The translations under genes were made by a program, and so were the position numbers. 64,000 nt of DNA from Rhizophagus clarus (lineage: Eukaryota; Glomeromycota; Glomeromycetes; Glomerales; Glomeraceae): contig BLAL01000276.1 in assembly GCA_015698045.1 (NCBI GenBank), positions 186,001 to 250,000 of the forward strand, read 5' to 3'. Position 1 is the first letter of the stretch, and every line of letters starts with the position of its first letter. This document shows positions 11,204 through 22,517 of this stretch, piece after piece. Below the pieces are notes generated by a model, which was not told where the DNA came from, ran no database searches, and saw only the letters and a list, made by a program, of their open reading frames with translations.

Positions 11204-13975
11204 ATGACTTCCAATGTTACTTTATTAGGTGATGATATTTTTTTAACAGAATTTTTAAAAGAATTTTATCGTCAAATTATGAGAATAGATCATTACTCAA
11301 GATTTGAAGATATTTTAATAAATTGGATTCAAGATAATTTTGAAAATCCCAATATGATTTTAAAATTAATGGAAAATCATAAAGAAAGAGAAAATTGGTT
11401 TTCAAGTTTAATAGGATTTTTTTATGAACACATAATACAAGATGATGATGATAGCGATTATATTGATGATAATATAAATATTAATAATAAAAATGATCCT
11501 ATAAAATTTTATTTATTGTCAATCAAAAATTTTGATAATAAAAAATCATTAACTTCTATTTATCAATTACTCAATCTTATTATATCAAAATATTTGATAT
11601 CAATTTATTATTATAAAGATATTATTTTTGATAAAAGAAATTTGGTATCAAAAAGTTTTGAAAGTGCGAATGTAATATCACATAATCATTTTGAATATTT
11701 TAATAAATTGAAAATAAATTTACGTAAGGATGAGTTAATTGTCATGAAAAAATATTTTGATTCATTAAATAATAATAATAATGATAATTTTGATAAAATA
11801 GAATATGTTAAAAAGAATGAATTTGAAACATTAAATGATTTAGGTTATTGTTATCAATATGGATTAGGAAAAAAGAAGGATGAATTTAAAGCATTTGGAT
11901 TTTATTTAAATTCTGCAAAAGAAGGAAATTCTAGTGCAAAAAATAATTTAGGATTCTGTTATCAAAATGGTATTGGAACAAAAATAGATGAAAAAAAAGC
12001 TTTTGAATGGTATTTAAAAGCCGCTAATGAAGAAGATTTATATGCACAATATAATTTGGGTATTTGTTATTTAAATGGTATAGGAGTAAATAAAGATGAT
12101 AAGAAAGCAATCGAATATTTTATTAAATCTTCCGAAGGGGGTTATTCTTATGCACAAAATATTTTAGGAAATTATTATCATAAAACTGAAGATTTAGGAA
12201 AGGCTATTTACTGGTACAATAAGGCAGCTGAAAATGGAAATAAGCTTGCACAATATAATTTAGGTAATTTTTATAAAAATGGTAATGGTGTGCTAGAAAA
12301 AGATGAAAAAAAAGCTTTCATATTTTATAAAAGATCAGCTACTCAAGAATATTTAGATGCTCAATTTGAACTTGGAAATTGTTATGAAAAAGGAATTGGA
12401 ACTGAAGTTAGTATATTTAAAGCATTCATATTATATGAAATTGCTGCCAAAAATGATCATGCTACTGCACAGTGTAATCTTGGAATTTTATATGAAAGTG
12501 ATAATGACATGGAAAATGCTTTATATTGGTATACTAAGGCAGCAGAAAATGGATGTAAAATAGCGCAATTTAATCTAGCTGTAAACGAGAAAGATGAGAA
12601 TAAAGCGTTCGAATATTATAAGCAATCGGCTGATCAAGGTTATTTGGAAGCTCAATCTCAACTTGGATATTGTTATTTTAAAGGAATTGGAACCGAGATT
12701 AATAAAATAAAAGCATTTGAATATTATAAGGAAGCAGCTGATAAAGGACATGAAATTGCACAATATAATTTAGGAATTTTTTATGGAAATGGTGAAGGAA
12801 CTGAAAAAGATTTAGTTGAATCTTTTAAATATTACAATAAGTCAGCTGATCAAGGATATCTAGATGCTCAATTCGAACTTGGAAATTGTTATTACAATGG
12901 AATTGGAACCGAGATTAATAAAGTAAAAGCATTTGAAATATATGAACAAGTAGCTGATAAAGGACATAAAAGAGCACAATATATCCTTGGATTTTTATAT
13001 ACAAAAGGTTATGGTACTGAGAAAGATGAAATAAAGGCATTTGAGTATATTGAAAAATCAGCTAATCAAGGATATTCATATGCCGAAAGTCAACTTGGGG
13101 ATTTTTATTCCAATGGAACTGGAACTGAAGTTAATAAAGCAAAAGCAGTTGAATTATATACAATAGCAGCTGAGAAAGGAAATAATTATGCACAAAATAG
13201 CTTAGCAATCATGTATGAAAATGGAGAAGGAACTGAAAAGAATTTAGAAAAAGCCTTTTACTGGCTTAATAAAGCAGCAGATGATGGATGCAGCACAGCA
13301 CAATGTAATGTAGGTGAATATTATGAATTAGGAAATTTTGTGGACAAAGATGAAGTGAAAGCATTTGAATATTATAAGAAATCAGCTAAAACCGGACATA
13401 TAGATGCAATATTTCAACTTGGATATTGTTATGTAAATGGTATTGGAACTGAAATTGATAAAGAGAAAGGATTCGAAATATATGATGAAACAACTAAGGA
13501 TGATAATGTACAAAATTATTTCGGTAATAAAGACGTAGAAACAATAAATAAATTGAACCATATTATTTATTGGTATCATAAGGCTGCAGAAGATGATAAT
13601 AAATTGGCATTATATAAATTAGGTGAATGTTATGAACTGGGCAAAGGTGTTTGGAAAAATAGAGTTAGAGCATTCGAGTTTTATAAAAAATCAGCTAATC
13701 AAGGATTTAGTGAAGCTCAGTATAAACTCGGATATTGCTATGAGAAAGGATTTGGAACCGATATGAATAAAATAAAGGCATTTGAATTATATAAAATAGC
13801 TGCAACAAAAGGAAATGTTGATGCACAAAGAAGTCTTGCATATTTATATGAACATGGTGAAGGAACTGACAAAAATATAGAAAATTCTATTCATTGGTAT
13901 AAGAAGGCTATAGAAAATGGATGTTTAGATGTTAAGGAAAATCTAGATATTCTTTTAAAGCAACAGGATAATTAA
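11204..13975 (+). CDS. Sel1-like repeat protein, no kinase (923 aa)
   Basis: A single-exon gene. Residues 1 to about 205 form a conserved N-terminal region shared with the 17875 protein (FLTEFLKEFYRQIMRID and a YYYKDII motif). It is predicted to be helical; its function is not known. About 19-20 SLRs of 36 residues follow, with consensus A-x-x-LG-x-x-Y-x-x-G-x-G-x-x-x-x-x-x-KAFE-x-Y. SLRs fold into TPR-like solenoids that scaffold protein complexes. The last 250 or so residues, including [19 protein letters not shown] and the terminal ENLDILLKQ, match the C-termini of the kinase-SLR genes at 24140 and 33346. No signal peptide or membrane segment is evident. An 18-bp motif at 14189 in the 3' flank is shared with those genes. 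Confidence 0.92.
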   Translation: MTSNVTLLGDDIFLTEFLKEFYRQIMRIDHYSRFEDILINWIQDNFENPNMILKLMENHKERENWFSSLIGFFYEHIIQDDDDSDYIDDNININNKNDPIKFYLLSIKNFDNKKSLTSIYQLLNLIISKYLISIYYYKDIIFDKRNLVSKSFESANVISHNHFEYFNKLKINLRKDELIVMKKYFDSLNNNNNDNFDKIEYVKKNEFETLNDLGYCYQYGLGKKKDEFKAFGFYLNSAKEGNSSAKNNLGFCYQNGIGTKIDEKKAFEWYLKAANEEDLYAQYNLGICYLNGIGVNKDDKKAIEYFIKSSEGGYSYAQNILGNYYHKTEDLGKAIYWYNKAAENGNKLAQYNLGNFYKNGNGVLEKDEKKAFIFYKRSATQEYLDAQFELGNCYEKGIGTEVSIFKAFILYEIAAKNDHATAQCNLGILYESDNDMENALYWYTKAAENGCKIAQFNLAVNEKDENKAFEYYKQSADQGYLEAQSQLGYCYFKGIGTEINKIKAFEYYKEAADKGHEIAQYNLGIFYGNGEGTEKDLVESFKYYNKSADQGYLDAQFELGNCYYNGIGTEINKVKAFEIYEQVADKGHKRAQYILGFLYTKGYGTEKDEIKAFEYIEKSANQGYSYAESQLGDFYSNGTGTEVNKAKAVELYTIAAEKGNNYAQNSLAIMYENGEGTEKNLEKAFYWLNKAADDGCSTAQCNVGEYYELGNFVDKDEVKAFEYYKKSAKTGHIDAIFQLGYCYVNGIGTEIDKEKGFEIYDETTKDDNVQNYFGNKDVETINKLNHIIYWYHKAAEDDNKLALYKLGECYELGKGVWKNRVRAFEFYKKSANQGFSEAQYKLGYCYEKGFGTDMNKIKAFELYKIAATKGNVDAQRSLAYLYEHGEGTDKNIENSIHWYKKAIENGCLDVKENLDILLKQQDN

Positions 13976-14188
13976 CAGGAACGTAAATTCTGCATTATGT
14001 ACATCAAATAAATTTAACATTTTTTATGTTTTCGCAAATTAACGTTCATAATATATCTGATATGTATTTGTTTATTTATTTAAAACTTGTTTTAAATTTT
14101 TTTAAATAAATATTATATTTATTTCTAACATAAGTGCCTAATTATGCCATATCTTATATATAATGTTTAATCATAGCGGAAGTTGATC

Positions 14189-14206
14189 TGTAAAATAACT
14201 GGTTTA
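14189..14206 (+). other. Shared 18-bp 3'-flank motif, copy 1
   Basis: TGTAAAATAACTGGTTTA lies 213 bp after the stop of the 11204 gene. Exact copies occur 133 bp after the 24140 gene and 236 bp after the 33346 gene. It could be a 3'UTR element or a remnant of the duplicated segment. Confidence 0.7.
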
Positions 14207-14869
14207 TATTATAGGAACAACGTCATGTATATGTTACGCCTCAGGTCACTTCTTGTCTCAGTTGACACCTCAGACTACGATCGTCAGGTGAGCAGTATGG
14301 CGATTATCTATCTGAGGCGCATCAGCTTTATTCTAAAAAAAAGTATTGACTTAGATAAATTGCATTATACATTTCATAATGGAATACACATTCACAAGTA
14401 GAGTTACTTTTTCGAGAGTTATATAGTAGTAAGTCATCTTTTGCTAATAATAGTCCAGTATTGGCAGTCGCGAACATTTACGATGTTTTATGTCATTTTC
14501 ATGTTGAAATTATACAACACAGAGGGAAAACAAACATGGAAGTTGATTATTGAAAAAAGAGGTTGGAATAAATCAAGATATTGTATGCAAAACAATTTAC
14601 CCATTATTGCGAGTAACTTTTTGTCCCGTGTTCCAGTGAAAATTATGTTAAACTTATTCATAGTAATATCATTTTCTTCTTGAATTTATATATGGTTTAT
14701 TGAACAATATTCATTTAGTTGTATACCATTCTAAGTCTTTATTTATTATTTTTTTTAGATGGACCTAGTGATTGATCGTCATTTGGCGCAGAATCTAAAT
14801 ATAAATTCCATGTGAGAGACCACTTCACAAGATCTTCTCGATTCCAAGCTCTCACCACGGAAAGAGCAA

Positions 14870-15010
14870 TAGAGGTGGTGGCTGCATGCGTATTTTTCGA
14901 TCTTTGGTTCCTCTCCAATTATACTACAGTCAGACATTGGAAAAGGGTTTGTGCAGAAGTAATTGGAGTTGATTAGAATATGGCTGGCTATCGGTAAAGA
15001 TTTTAAAAAA
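14870..15010 (+). mobile_element. Fossil fragment of an integrase core (retrovirus-like or Ginger-type element)
   Basis: A short plus-strand stretch reads like the central part of an rve-type integrase (a PIILQSD-like motif). It is an old, broken fragment with no other parts recognisable nearby, so the parent family (Gypsy-like or a Ginger-type DNA element) cannot be decided. Confidence 0.4.
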
Positions 15011-15093
15011 ATATGCCTGCCCCCTTTCACATGATTCCTTATATTGCTCTGCTACAGATTATCTTTTCACTAGCTGTTTCATTTCCAAAACTC

Positions 15094-16832
15094 TTTTTTT
15101 TTTATTCTTTATTATGAACGCCAAAGACAGAACTATCATTAACGTCTTCAACATAGACATATAACTTATACATCTATACATATAAATCACCATTTTTCAA
15201 TTGAAACCTATCTAAAACTATCTAAGCTAAACTAATATTTACTATCTACGTTACTATACTAATACTTTTTAAAAATTAATAAATAATGTACAAACAGTAA
15301 TAAAAATTCCAATAAAACAAAGAACTATTTTAAGTCTTTAAATAAAGTGTCATTGCTATACTCACTGATTGAACAAGCGTAGCTAAAACTTTTCGCGACA
15401 AATTTTGATCCGAGTAACAACTCCCTCTATTTTTTACTCTTTTACCAAATTCATTACTTTGTCCATCTCTTGCTAAATAGTTTTCTTGACGTACATTTAT
15501 CGTTAATTTCTTGGAATACGATGGTAATATTCGGGGCTTCTTCCGTATCTTCTTTTTCTTTGACTAGATTTGTCCATTCTTCCTGTGAGATACCAAACGC
15601 TGTTAACTCTTGATCCGTAATCTTTATTTCGTTTGCTTTTAATATACCGGTACATAACTTATGCGATGTATTTAATGATGGTTTAATCCTCTTAGTCACC
15701 ATTTCATCCTTCGTAATCCAAGGTCCCGCAAAGCCTGGTTCCTGGGAAGAACTTCTTAACGTTTCTTCCATCTTCTTTTGTGAATCAAATACCCATTATA
15801 GTTACTTCTTTAGTAAATTTAAGACCCAATTTAAGTTCAAAATTTTCAACTCTTGAGATTAACGATTTGCTAGTGAATTCCCTAAATAGTTAGAATTTAT
15901 GAATCTTTTATTGCTCTTGCATTCATTTTTTTATCCTCATTTGCTGCGGGATTCCTTTCTCACTTTTCACTTTACATAAACATGTGTGCTATAATTTCTT
16001 TTCTTCATCTAATTTCATCTGAACTGAACATTCAACCGTTTTGTATTTATGTTGGGTCTTAATAATATATGATTTTCCTAAACGAATAAAGGATGAAGAT
16101 ATTAGACATAGTTTTTAAGTTGAGCTGAGAGGTTAGGCACATTAAGAAAATTACGATTAAGTTACGTGATACAGCCGATCATTATTGGAAGATGCTGTGG
16201 AACGGGAACTGCGACGGGTTCTTTTTTCGGGGGCTTATGCACCCTTCCATTTTTGTGTCCTGTTATCTTAACCTCTTCAACCGACTTTTTTATCTTAAAA
16301 TTACACATTTTTCTATATTAAGGTCTTTCCTTGTTGAGCCAACTTCTTTAGTTAATTTTTCTAATTTCTCATTTTTCTGTAATATTATTCGACAGCTTTA
16401 ACGTAATGTCACGGTTATTTTGCTGCATCTCTCGAAGTTTCTCGGTATTTTTGACAAGATGAATAATATCTCCACGGTATAGGTCAGTAGCCACTTCTTC
16501 TATACTCCTGTAAATAAATTCTAGCAAGCCACTTACGAGTCCCGTTATTTTTCCAAGCTTTTTAAAATATTGTATGTTATCATTATTATTCGGTGTTCCA
16601 AACTTTTTGTCAACCTGTTCAAAAACTTTCAGTTCGATAAATACCCAATATTCCAAAAGTTTCTGTATAAACTTCGTTCAATCCTGTCTTTAAAGTATTT
16701 CTGAACTCTTTTCCGATTGAAGTCGTAACCATTTTAGTTATTTTTAATAATTTTTTAATAACTTTTATCAACTTTTTTCTCGTAAAAACCTTTTCAGAAT
16801 TTATGGCCGAGTGATCGCTGGAAAAAGTTCCT
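15094..16832 (-). mobile_element. Poly(A)-ended retroposon encoding an ORF1-like protein (copy 2)
   Basis: Same structure as 7430-9778 but without the two internal inserts. The 3' A-run lies on the minus strand at 15103-15094 after AATAAAG. The 3' part shares ATGAACG-CAAAGAC and ACATCTATACATATAAATCA with copy 1, and the 5' leader shares GGCCGAGTGA. The 5' end probably lies near 16832 (AGGAA on the minus strand, as in copy 1). A target duplication is not clear. The copies differ throughout, so both are old. Confidence 0.68.
15454..16732 (-). pseudogene. Broken ORF1-like protein of retroposon copy 2
   Basis: It starts at 16732 (MVTTSIGKEFRNTLK) and shifts frame near 16650. It continues as KVFEQVDKKFGTP, then a helical, charged segment, and ends with FGISQEEWTNLVKEKED (15771-15454). 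The middle, corresponding to the LFREF part of copy 1, is decayed. It is useful as the uninterrupted reference for the inserts in copy 1. The function of the intact protein is unknown; nucleic-acid binding is expected for a LINE ORF1 but is not shown. Confidence 0.55.
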
Positions 16833-17484
16833 ATTCTCAATAAACTTTATTTAAAGTTCCTAATAAAAAATATTAAAATAAGCGAAAAGCAATGAAACTT
16901 GATTGTTTCATTCTCTTTCTCCGTCAAGATAATAATTTACCGTAATATTTTACATAATAGTATCGGTGTTTCCCTAAAAATGTAGAATTAAGCACAAGTC
17001 TATCATTATAAGAAAGAAAAATGATTTTCTCGTTTATTAAAAAAGGTCATTTTCCATGCACCCTACTTTTAAATAAGATTAATTTGTACCTTTTTCTTTA
17101 AATAACTATTTCCTTTTATTTTATTCTTGATGCTTCAATAAATTAGTTGGTTTCGAAATTTCTTGAAAAAAAAAAATTTTTTTTTTATTCTTTAAAATGA
17201 AATTTCGTTTATCATAATCGTAATTTATAATATAAGTTATCTTTACGACAATGTATATCAGTTAGGAGATAATTGCTTCGGATCACAGATAATTATTGCT
17301 ACATCACGCACCTCACCTAAATGAGGTGCGTCAACTATCAGCTAAGGCGAGAACCGATCTGAAGGCACAGCATATAAAAATTTTAAAATAAGTATAACTA
17401 TAAATAGGAATTTTCACGAATGTTGCACCACAAAATTATCTTTTTTGTAGCTGAATTTTCTTTTATCTTATCAATAAATCATCA

Positions 17485-17516
<32 letters not shown>

Positions 17517-17874
17517 TATTTATATCAGTAATTTTATAATTCAGGAAAAATTATAGTCGTAGTAAAAAAAATTATTCTTGTAAAAATTTTAAAAATCAGG
17601 AGGCCAGGATAATATCTTACTTAATACTAGGACAGAATTATGTTTTAATTTTGTATTTCCTAAAATAGATAGACAAGGAATCACTGGCCTCCCTAATCTT
17701 GCACAATGTAACAATGTAGTATTTGTGTATCAAATAATCAATCATTCTTTATTATTCCAAAGTTAGAAAAATAAATGATTGTTTCGTCTTTCCTAAACCA
17801 CCATTTCGTGATTCCTTTCTTGAAAGAAGTTATTCACAAAAAAATTTTTTTCCAAAAATTTAAAAAAAAAAAAA
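16833..17874. other. Intergenic region and 5' flank of the SLR gene
   Basis: It contains a 13-T/19-A homopolymer palindrome (17485-17516), a 9-bp-stem hairpin (17307-17330) and a 13-A run immediately before the ATG at 17875. No gene is seen. Confidence 0.5.
17307..17330. repeat. Hairpin CGCACCTCA-cctaaa-TGAGGTGCG
   Basis: A perfect 9-bp stem with a 6-base loop, more GC-rich than its surroundings, 545 bp upstream of the SLR gene start. It could be a palindromic protein-binding site or a transposon trace. Confidence 0.6.
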
Positions 17875-20793
17875 ATGTCATCCAACACATTAAATAATAA
17901 TAACATTACAATAGATGACGAAAATTTTTTAAAAGATTTTTTAAAAAATTTTTATCGTCAAATAATAAGAATAGAGAATTATAATAATTTTGAAGATATA
18001 ATAAAAGATTGGGTAAAAGAATTTTTTGAATCAAATAAAAAAGATTCTAAAATAATTTTAAAATTAATAAAAAATTATGAAAATTATTATGATATAATAA
18101 ATCAAAATAATGATAATGAAAATTGGATTTTTTCAAGTATAATAGGATTTTTTTTTGAATATGGTATTATCATATTAAATGATGAGATTGATGAGGATAT
18201 TATTGATAAAAATAAATCCTTAGAATTTTATTTATTATCAATCAAAGAAAATAATCATGAATTGATTTCTATGTATCAATTACTTAATATTATTATTACA
18301 AAGTATTTATTATCATTTTATTATTATAAAGATATTATTTTATATAAAAGGGATTTATTTGCAAAAGAAATTAGAAATTTAGAAAATAAAGATATTGTCA
18401 TGTCCACAATGTCACAAAATCAGTTTGAAAAGTTTGGCAAATTAGAAATAAGTATATGTAAGGATGAGATAAATACTATCGAAGAATATTTTGAATCACT
18501 AAGTAAAGATCTCAATGAAAACCAAATAGATTATGCTAAAAAGAAAGAGTTAACAAAATTAAATCATTTAGGTTATTGTTATCAATATGGAATAGGAAAA
18601 GTTAAAGATGAATTTAAGGCAACAGAATTATATTTGAAATCTGCGGAAGAAGGGGGTCTTGATGCACAGAATAATTTAGGATATTGTTATCAACACGGAA
18701 TTGGAGTAGAAAAGGACGAAACAAAAGCATTCGAATGGTACTTTAAAGCCGCTAATGAAGGAAATTTATGTGCACAATATAATTTGGGTATTTGTTATCA
18801 AGATGGAATAGGAACAATTAAAGATGATAAGAAATCTTTTGAATGGTATATTAAATCTGCTGAAGGAGGATATTCGCGTGCACAATGTAAATTAGGTAGT
18901 TATTATCAATATGGAATTGGAATATCCATAGATGAAAATAAATCATTTGAATGGTATATGAAAGCAGCTAAAGGAGGAAATTCGGATGCAGAAAAAATTT
19001 TGGGCGATTTATATGAATTTGGATCTGGAGTACCTAAAGATGATGATAAAGTATTTGAATGGTATATGAAAGCAGCTAAAGGAGGAAATTTAATTGCACA
19101 GACTAGCATAGGTTATTATTATCATGAAGTAGAACAAAATTTTGAAAAAGCTACCTATTGGTATAGTAAAGCAGCAGAAAATGGGTGTGAAATAGCACAA
19201 TTTAATCTAGCTATAAATGAGGAAGATGAAAATAAAGCATTTGAATATTATAAACAATCAGCTGATCAAGGCTATTTGGATGCTCAATTTCAAACTGGAT
19301 ATTGTTATGATTTAGGAATCGGAACTGAAATTAATAGTATAAAGGCATTTGAATATTATAAAAAAGCAGCAGATAAAGGACATAAAATTGCACAATATAA
19401 TATTGGAATTTTATATAGTTGCGGCACAGGTACTGAGAAAAATGAAGTTAAGTCTTTTGAGTATTATGAAAAGTCAGCAAATCAAGAATATCTTAGTGCT
19501 CAATTTCAACTTGGGTATTGTTATGATTTAGGAATCGGAACTGCAATAAATAAGACAAAAGCTTTTGAACTATATAAAATATCTGCTGAAAAAGATCATA
19601 GCATGGCACAAAATAATCTTGGAGCTTTATATAAAAGTATAGAAAAAGATTCTGAAAAAGCCATTTACTGGTATAACAAAGCAGCAGAAAAAGGAAATGA
19701 AGTAGCACTATATAATCTAGGTCTAATTTATAGTGAAGCAGGACCCATGAAAGATGTAGCTAAAGCTTTTGAATATTATAAAATGGCAGCTGAAAAAGGA
19801 CATACATTGGCCCAATGTAATCTTGGAGTTTCATACGAACATGGCATTGGTGTAAAAGCAGATTTAGAAAAAGCTGTTTATTGGTATAATTCATCAGCAG
19901 AAAAAGGAAATAAAATAGCACTATGTAATTTGGCTGAATGTTATAGATTAGGAAAAGGTGTTGCAAAAGATGAAACTAGAGCTTTTAAATATTATGAAAA
20001 ATCAGCTGAAAAAGAATATGATGATGCACAAAGTATTCTTGGCTCTTTATATTTTTATGGTATAGGAACAAAAAAAGATTTAGAAAAAGCTTTTTATTTT
20101 TGCCAAAAAGCAGCCTTAGATAATGGAAATACAGTAGCACAATATAATTTAGGTAGCTTATATGAACTTGGAATAGGAGTTGAACGAAATTTCACGAAAG
20201 CGTTCGAATTTTATAAAAAATCAGCCGAAAAAGGATATATTGATGCAAAGTTTAAACTTGGTTATTGCTATGTAAATGGTATTGGAATAGAAGTTGATAA
20301 GGAAAAAGGATTCGAATTATATAATGAAGCGGCCGGCAAAGAGGTTATTCAGAATAAAGATTATGAAGAGATAGACAATGATTTAGATAAGGTTAATTAT
20401 TGGTATCATAAAGCCGCTGAAAATAATAATGAAGTTGCATTATATAAACTGGGTGAATTTTATGAGTTGGGCAAGGGTGTTGGTGAAAGCAAAGCAAGAG
20501 CATTTGAATACTATGAAAAATCGGCCAATAAAGGATGTATTGATGCTCAATATAAACTTGGATGCTATTACGAGAAAGGAATTGGAATTGATGTTGACAA
20601 AGAAAAAGCATTTGTTTCATATAAAACAGCTGCAGAAAAAGGAAACACTAATGCACAAAAAAGTCTCGCATTTTTATATGAGCAAGGCGAAGGAGTAGAA
20701 AAAAATTTAAACAATGCAATTTATTGGTACAAGAAAGCAATAGAAAATGGATGTCAAGAGGCTAAAGAAAATTTAGACATTCTTTTAAAGTAA
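17875..20793 (+). CDS. Sel1-like repeat protein, no kinase (972 aa)
   Basis: A single-exon paralogue of the 11204 gene. The N-terminal region (to about residue 215) shares FLKNFYRQIIRIE, a long Asn/Asp-rich stretch and YYYKDII, but the paralogues are well diverged. About 20 SLRs follow (for example YCYQYGIGKVKDEFKATELY), ending in ENLDILLK. The start is the first ATG after a poly(A) tract, at the same position as in the paralogue. Some repeats depart from the consensus: the ones near residues 390-430 carry FEWYMKAAKGGN twice. It probably serves as a scaffold. It lacks the kinase part, but a decayed kinase exon lies 490 bp downstream on the same strand. Confidence 0.92.
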   Translation: MSSNTLNNNNITIDDENFLKDFLKNFYRQIIRIENYNNFEDIIKDWVKEFFESNKKDSKIILKLIKNYENYYDIINQNNDNENWIFSSIIGFFFEYGIIILNDEIDEDIIDKNKSLEFYLLSIKENNHELISMYQLLNIIITKYLLSFYYYKDIILYKRDLFAKEIRNLENKDIVMSTMSQNQFEKFGKLEISICKDEINTIEEYFESLSKDLNENQIDYAKKKELTKLNHLGYCYQYGIGKVKDEFKATELYLKSAEEGGLDAQNNLGYCYQHGIGVEKDETKAFEWYFKAANEGNLCAQYNLGICYQDGIGTIKDDKKSFEWYIKSAEGGYSRAQCKLGSYYQYGIGISIDENKSFEWYMKAAKGGNSDAEKILGDLYEFGSGVPKDDDKVFEWYMKAAKGGNLIAQTSIGYYYHEVEQNFEKATYWYSKAAENGCEIAQFNLAINEEDENKAFEYYKQSADQGYLDAQFQTGYCYDLGIGTEINSIKAFEYYKKAADKGHKIAQYNIGILYSCGTGTEKNEVKSFEYYEKSANQEYLSAQFQLGYCYDLGIGTAINKTKAFELYKISAEKDHSMAQNNLGALYKSIEKDSEKAIYWYNKAAEKGNEVALYNLGLIYSEAGPMKDVAKAFEYYKMAAEKGHTLAQCNLGVSYEHGIGVKADLEKAVYWYNSSAEKGNKIALCNLAECYRLGKGVAKDETRAFKYYEKSAEKEYDDAQSILGSLYFYGIGTKKDLEKAFYFCQKAALDNGNTVAQYNLGSLYELGIGVERNFTKAFEFYKKSAEKGYIDAKFKLGYCYVNGIGIEVDKEKGFELYNEAAGKEVIQNKDYEEIDNDLDKVNYWYHKAAENNNEVALYKLGEFYELGKGVGESKARAFEYYEKSANKGCIDAQYKLGCYYEKGIGIDVDKEKAFVSYKTAAEKGNTNAQKSLAFLYEQGEGVEKNLNNAIYWYKKAIENGCQEAKENLDILLK

Positions 20794-21848
20794 TTAGAAA
20801 ATTAAATAATTTGTACAGGATTTCATTATTTGACATAAAACGTCAAAGTAGTATTTCTTTTGTATTTAAATAATTCTATTATTTATTTTCGTAAGTTCTT
20901 CGTTTATTTAAAGTTAATTTATGAATTATGTTTTGTGGGCTTACTAGAAATAAAATTTCTATAACAAGACGAAGTATTAAGTATTATAGAGAATTTTGTA
21001 AACTGAAGGTTTATTAATTCTTCATAAAAGGTCATTAAAAGTCGTAATGAATTTTTTTTATACTTGATTAATAAATGAAAAGTCATGATAAATTCATTAT
21101 TGTTAATTTGATATCTAATCGATAAGCCATGATAGAAATAGTGTGATTTGATGATACAGATCTTGTTCCCAGTGACTTTTGACTTTAAATTTCATTTAGT
21201 CGTTATACGAATTATATGAATTCGCAAACATCTTTTATAATTGGTATTTAATTATTCGTTAGATAATAAAATATATTTTCGTTTATATAATTATAGCATA
21301 GAAATAATATACTTAAGATAAAGCTGCATGCATACTTTGGCTTATCAAAAAGATTGCTGGAACATCAAGCGATTCATCGAAAACTTTTGTTGATCTAAAA
21401 TTTACATAAAAAAAATAACTGCCATTCTCAATCAAGATTTGATTACGGGAATATAAAGTGTAAATTTGTTTTACCAGACTAAATATAAACAATTTTGTAG
21501 AATATAATAATAAATTTATTAAAGTAATCATATTAATTTTATTTCGCGGTATTTTTTGATTATAAAAATTATTCGTTTGCAAACACCGACAATATAAAAT
21601 ACTTTTACGCTCTTTTTGATTAACTGGGTTCAAGACAACTAAAACAAAACCTCAAACTTGTTTAATTGGATGAATATTTTTAGATGACCTTAAAAATAAT
21701 TCAAATAAGTTAGCACTATTTTTTTCTGCACCAATATCATATTATGTCAATAATTGTTAATTGATATAATGCTGAATTTCAAAAATTAATACTTGGCATA
21801 ATTTTATTTTCTATTTGATTCTTTTTCTTTCCCTAGGAGTGTTCTAGT
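20794..21848. other. Intergenic region around a kinase-exon relic
   Basis: AT-rich. Apart from the relic at 21284-21400 and the 8-bp target site GTTCTAGT at 21841-21848, nothing is recognised. The 106-codon minus-strand frame at 21313-21633 runs antisense to the relic and looks spurious. Confidence 0.5.
21284..21400 (+). pseudogene. Relic of the kinase activation-loop exon
   Basis: The segment begins with an intron acceptor (TATAATTATAG) and then matches exon 4 of the kinase-SLR genes: CATRGARATAATATACTTA, AAGCTG, CTTTGGCTTATCAAAAA, then a region matching the codons after DFGLSKK. Relative to the 24140 gene it has lost about 13 bases after the HGDNIL codons and has further frame changes, and no other kinase exon is left beside it. 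It suggests that a kinase-SLR gene once stood here. Confidence 0.75.
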
Positions 21849-22517
21849 TAAGGTTGGATCGGTCCTAGCAAAGACCGGTCTTGGGACCGGTCCTCAAGGT
21901 CTTCGGTCCAAGATCTGAGGACCGGTCCGGACCGGAACTGACCTATATAACCTATATGATTTTTTATATCAAATAAAAATGAGCCAAATTTTTGTGCTTA
22001 TCTATTTCTATTTTAGATTTAATATTATTGTTCAATTTATTTTTGAATTTTTTTATATTTCAAAATTTTTAAAATTTCCGAAATGATTAATTTTATAATA
22101 AAGTTATAATAAAGTTCTAAATCATGTTTCAGAGATCTGTAAATCATACTTTAAAATGTTTTTTTGTAACTTTATTACGATTCCAAATCCTGATTCAAAT
22201 TTCTAACTTAAATTATTCGCTCCTTAACACTATCACACTAATTTTTTATTTATTCCTAGTAAAATGTTTGAATATTTTATAGTTTTTTACTTAAATACGC
22301 AAACTTTCAGCCACAATATATGTACAAAGTGTAAGCCACAATGAGAAAAAGTAAAGGCTACTCAGAAGATAAATATGATAAAGATGCTACTGAACTTGAT
22401 GAAAATAGAACAAATTTCCTAAATATAAATCGGTCCAGTCCCGGTCCAGTCCGGTCCTGGTTGAAAGAACGGTCTTTTTGGGACTGGACCGGACCGGACC
22501 GGACTAGTCCAACCCTA
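21849..22517. mobile_element. hAT-type miniature element (669 bp)
   Basis: The ends are TAAGGTTGGATCGGTCC and, in reverse complement, TAGGGTTGGACTAGTCC. They are flanked by 8-bp repeats GTTCTAGT (21841-21848) and GTTCTAGC (22518-22525), which differ at one position. An 8-bp target with a CTAG core and TAGGGTTGG-like ends is typical of hAT elements. Both subterminal regions are packed with GGACCGGTCC-type motifs, likely transposase-binding sites. A 63-codon frame near the right end (MRKSKGYSEDKYDKDATE) is not recognised. Confidence 0.8.

Larger units (their letters stand above)
13976..15093. other. Intergenic: SLR-gene 3' flank and an old fragment
   Basis: It contains the shared 3' motif (14189-14206). 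Inverted GCCTCAG / CTGAGGC copies lie about 70 bp apart near 14236 and 14311. An integrase-like fossil lies at about 14870-15010. Short open frames at 14183-14683 have no recognisable content. Confidence 0.45.

Noticed and set aside
12357-13579. Extra frames on either strand inside the SLR genes
   Set aside because: Shadows of the SLR reading frame; the periodic code leaves other frames open by chance. The same applies inside 17875-20793, 24140-29157 and 33346-38820.
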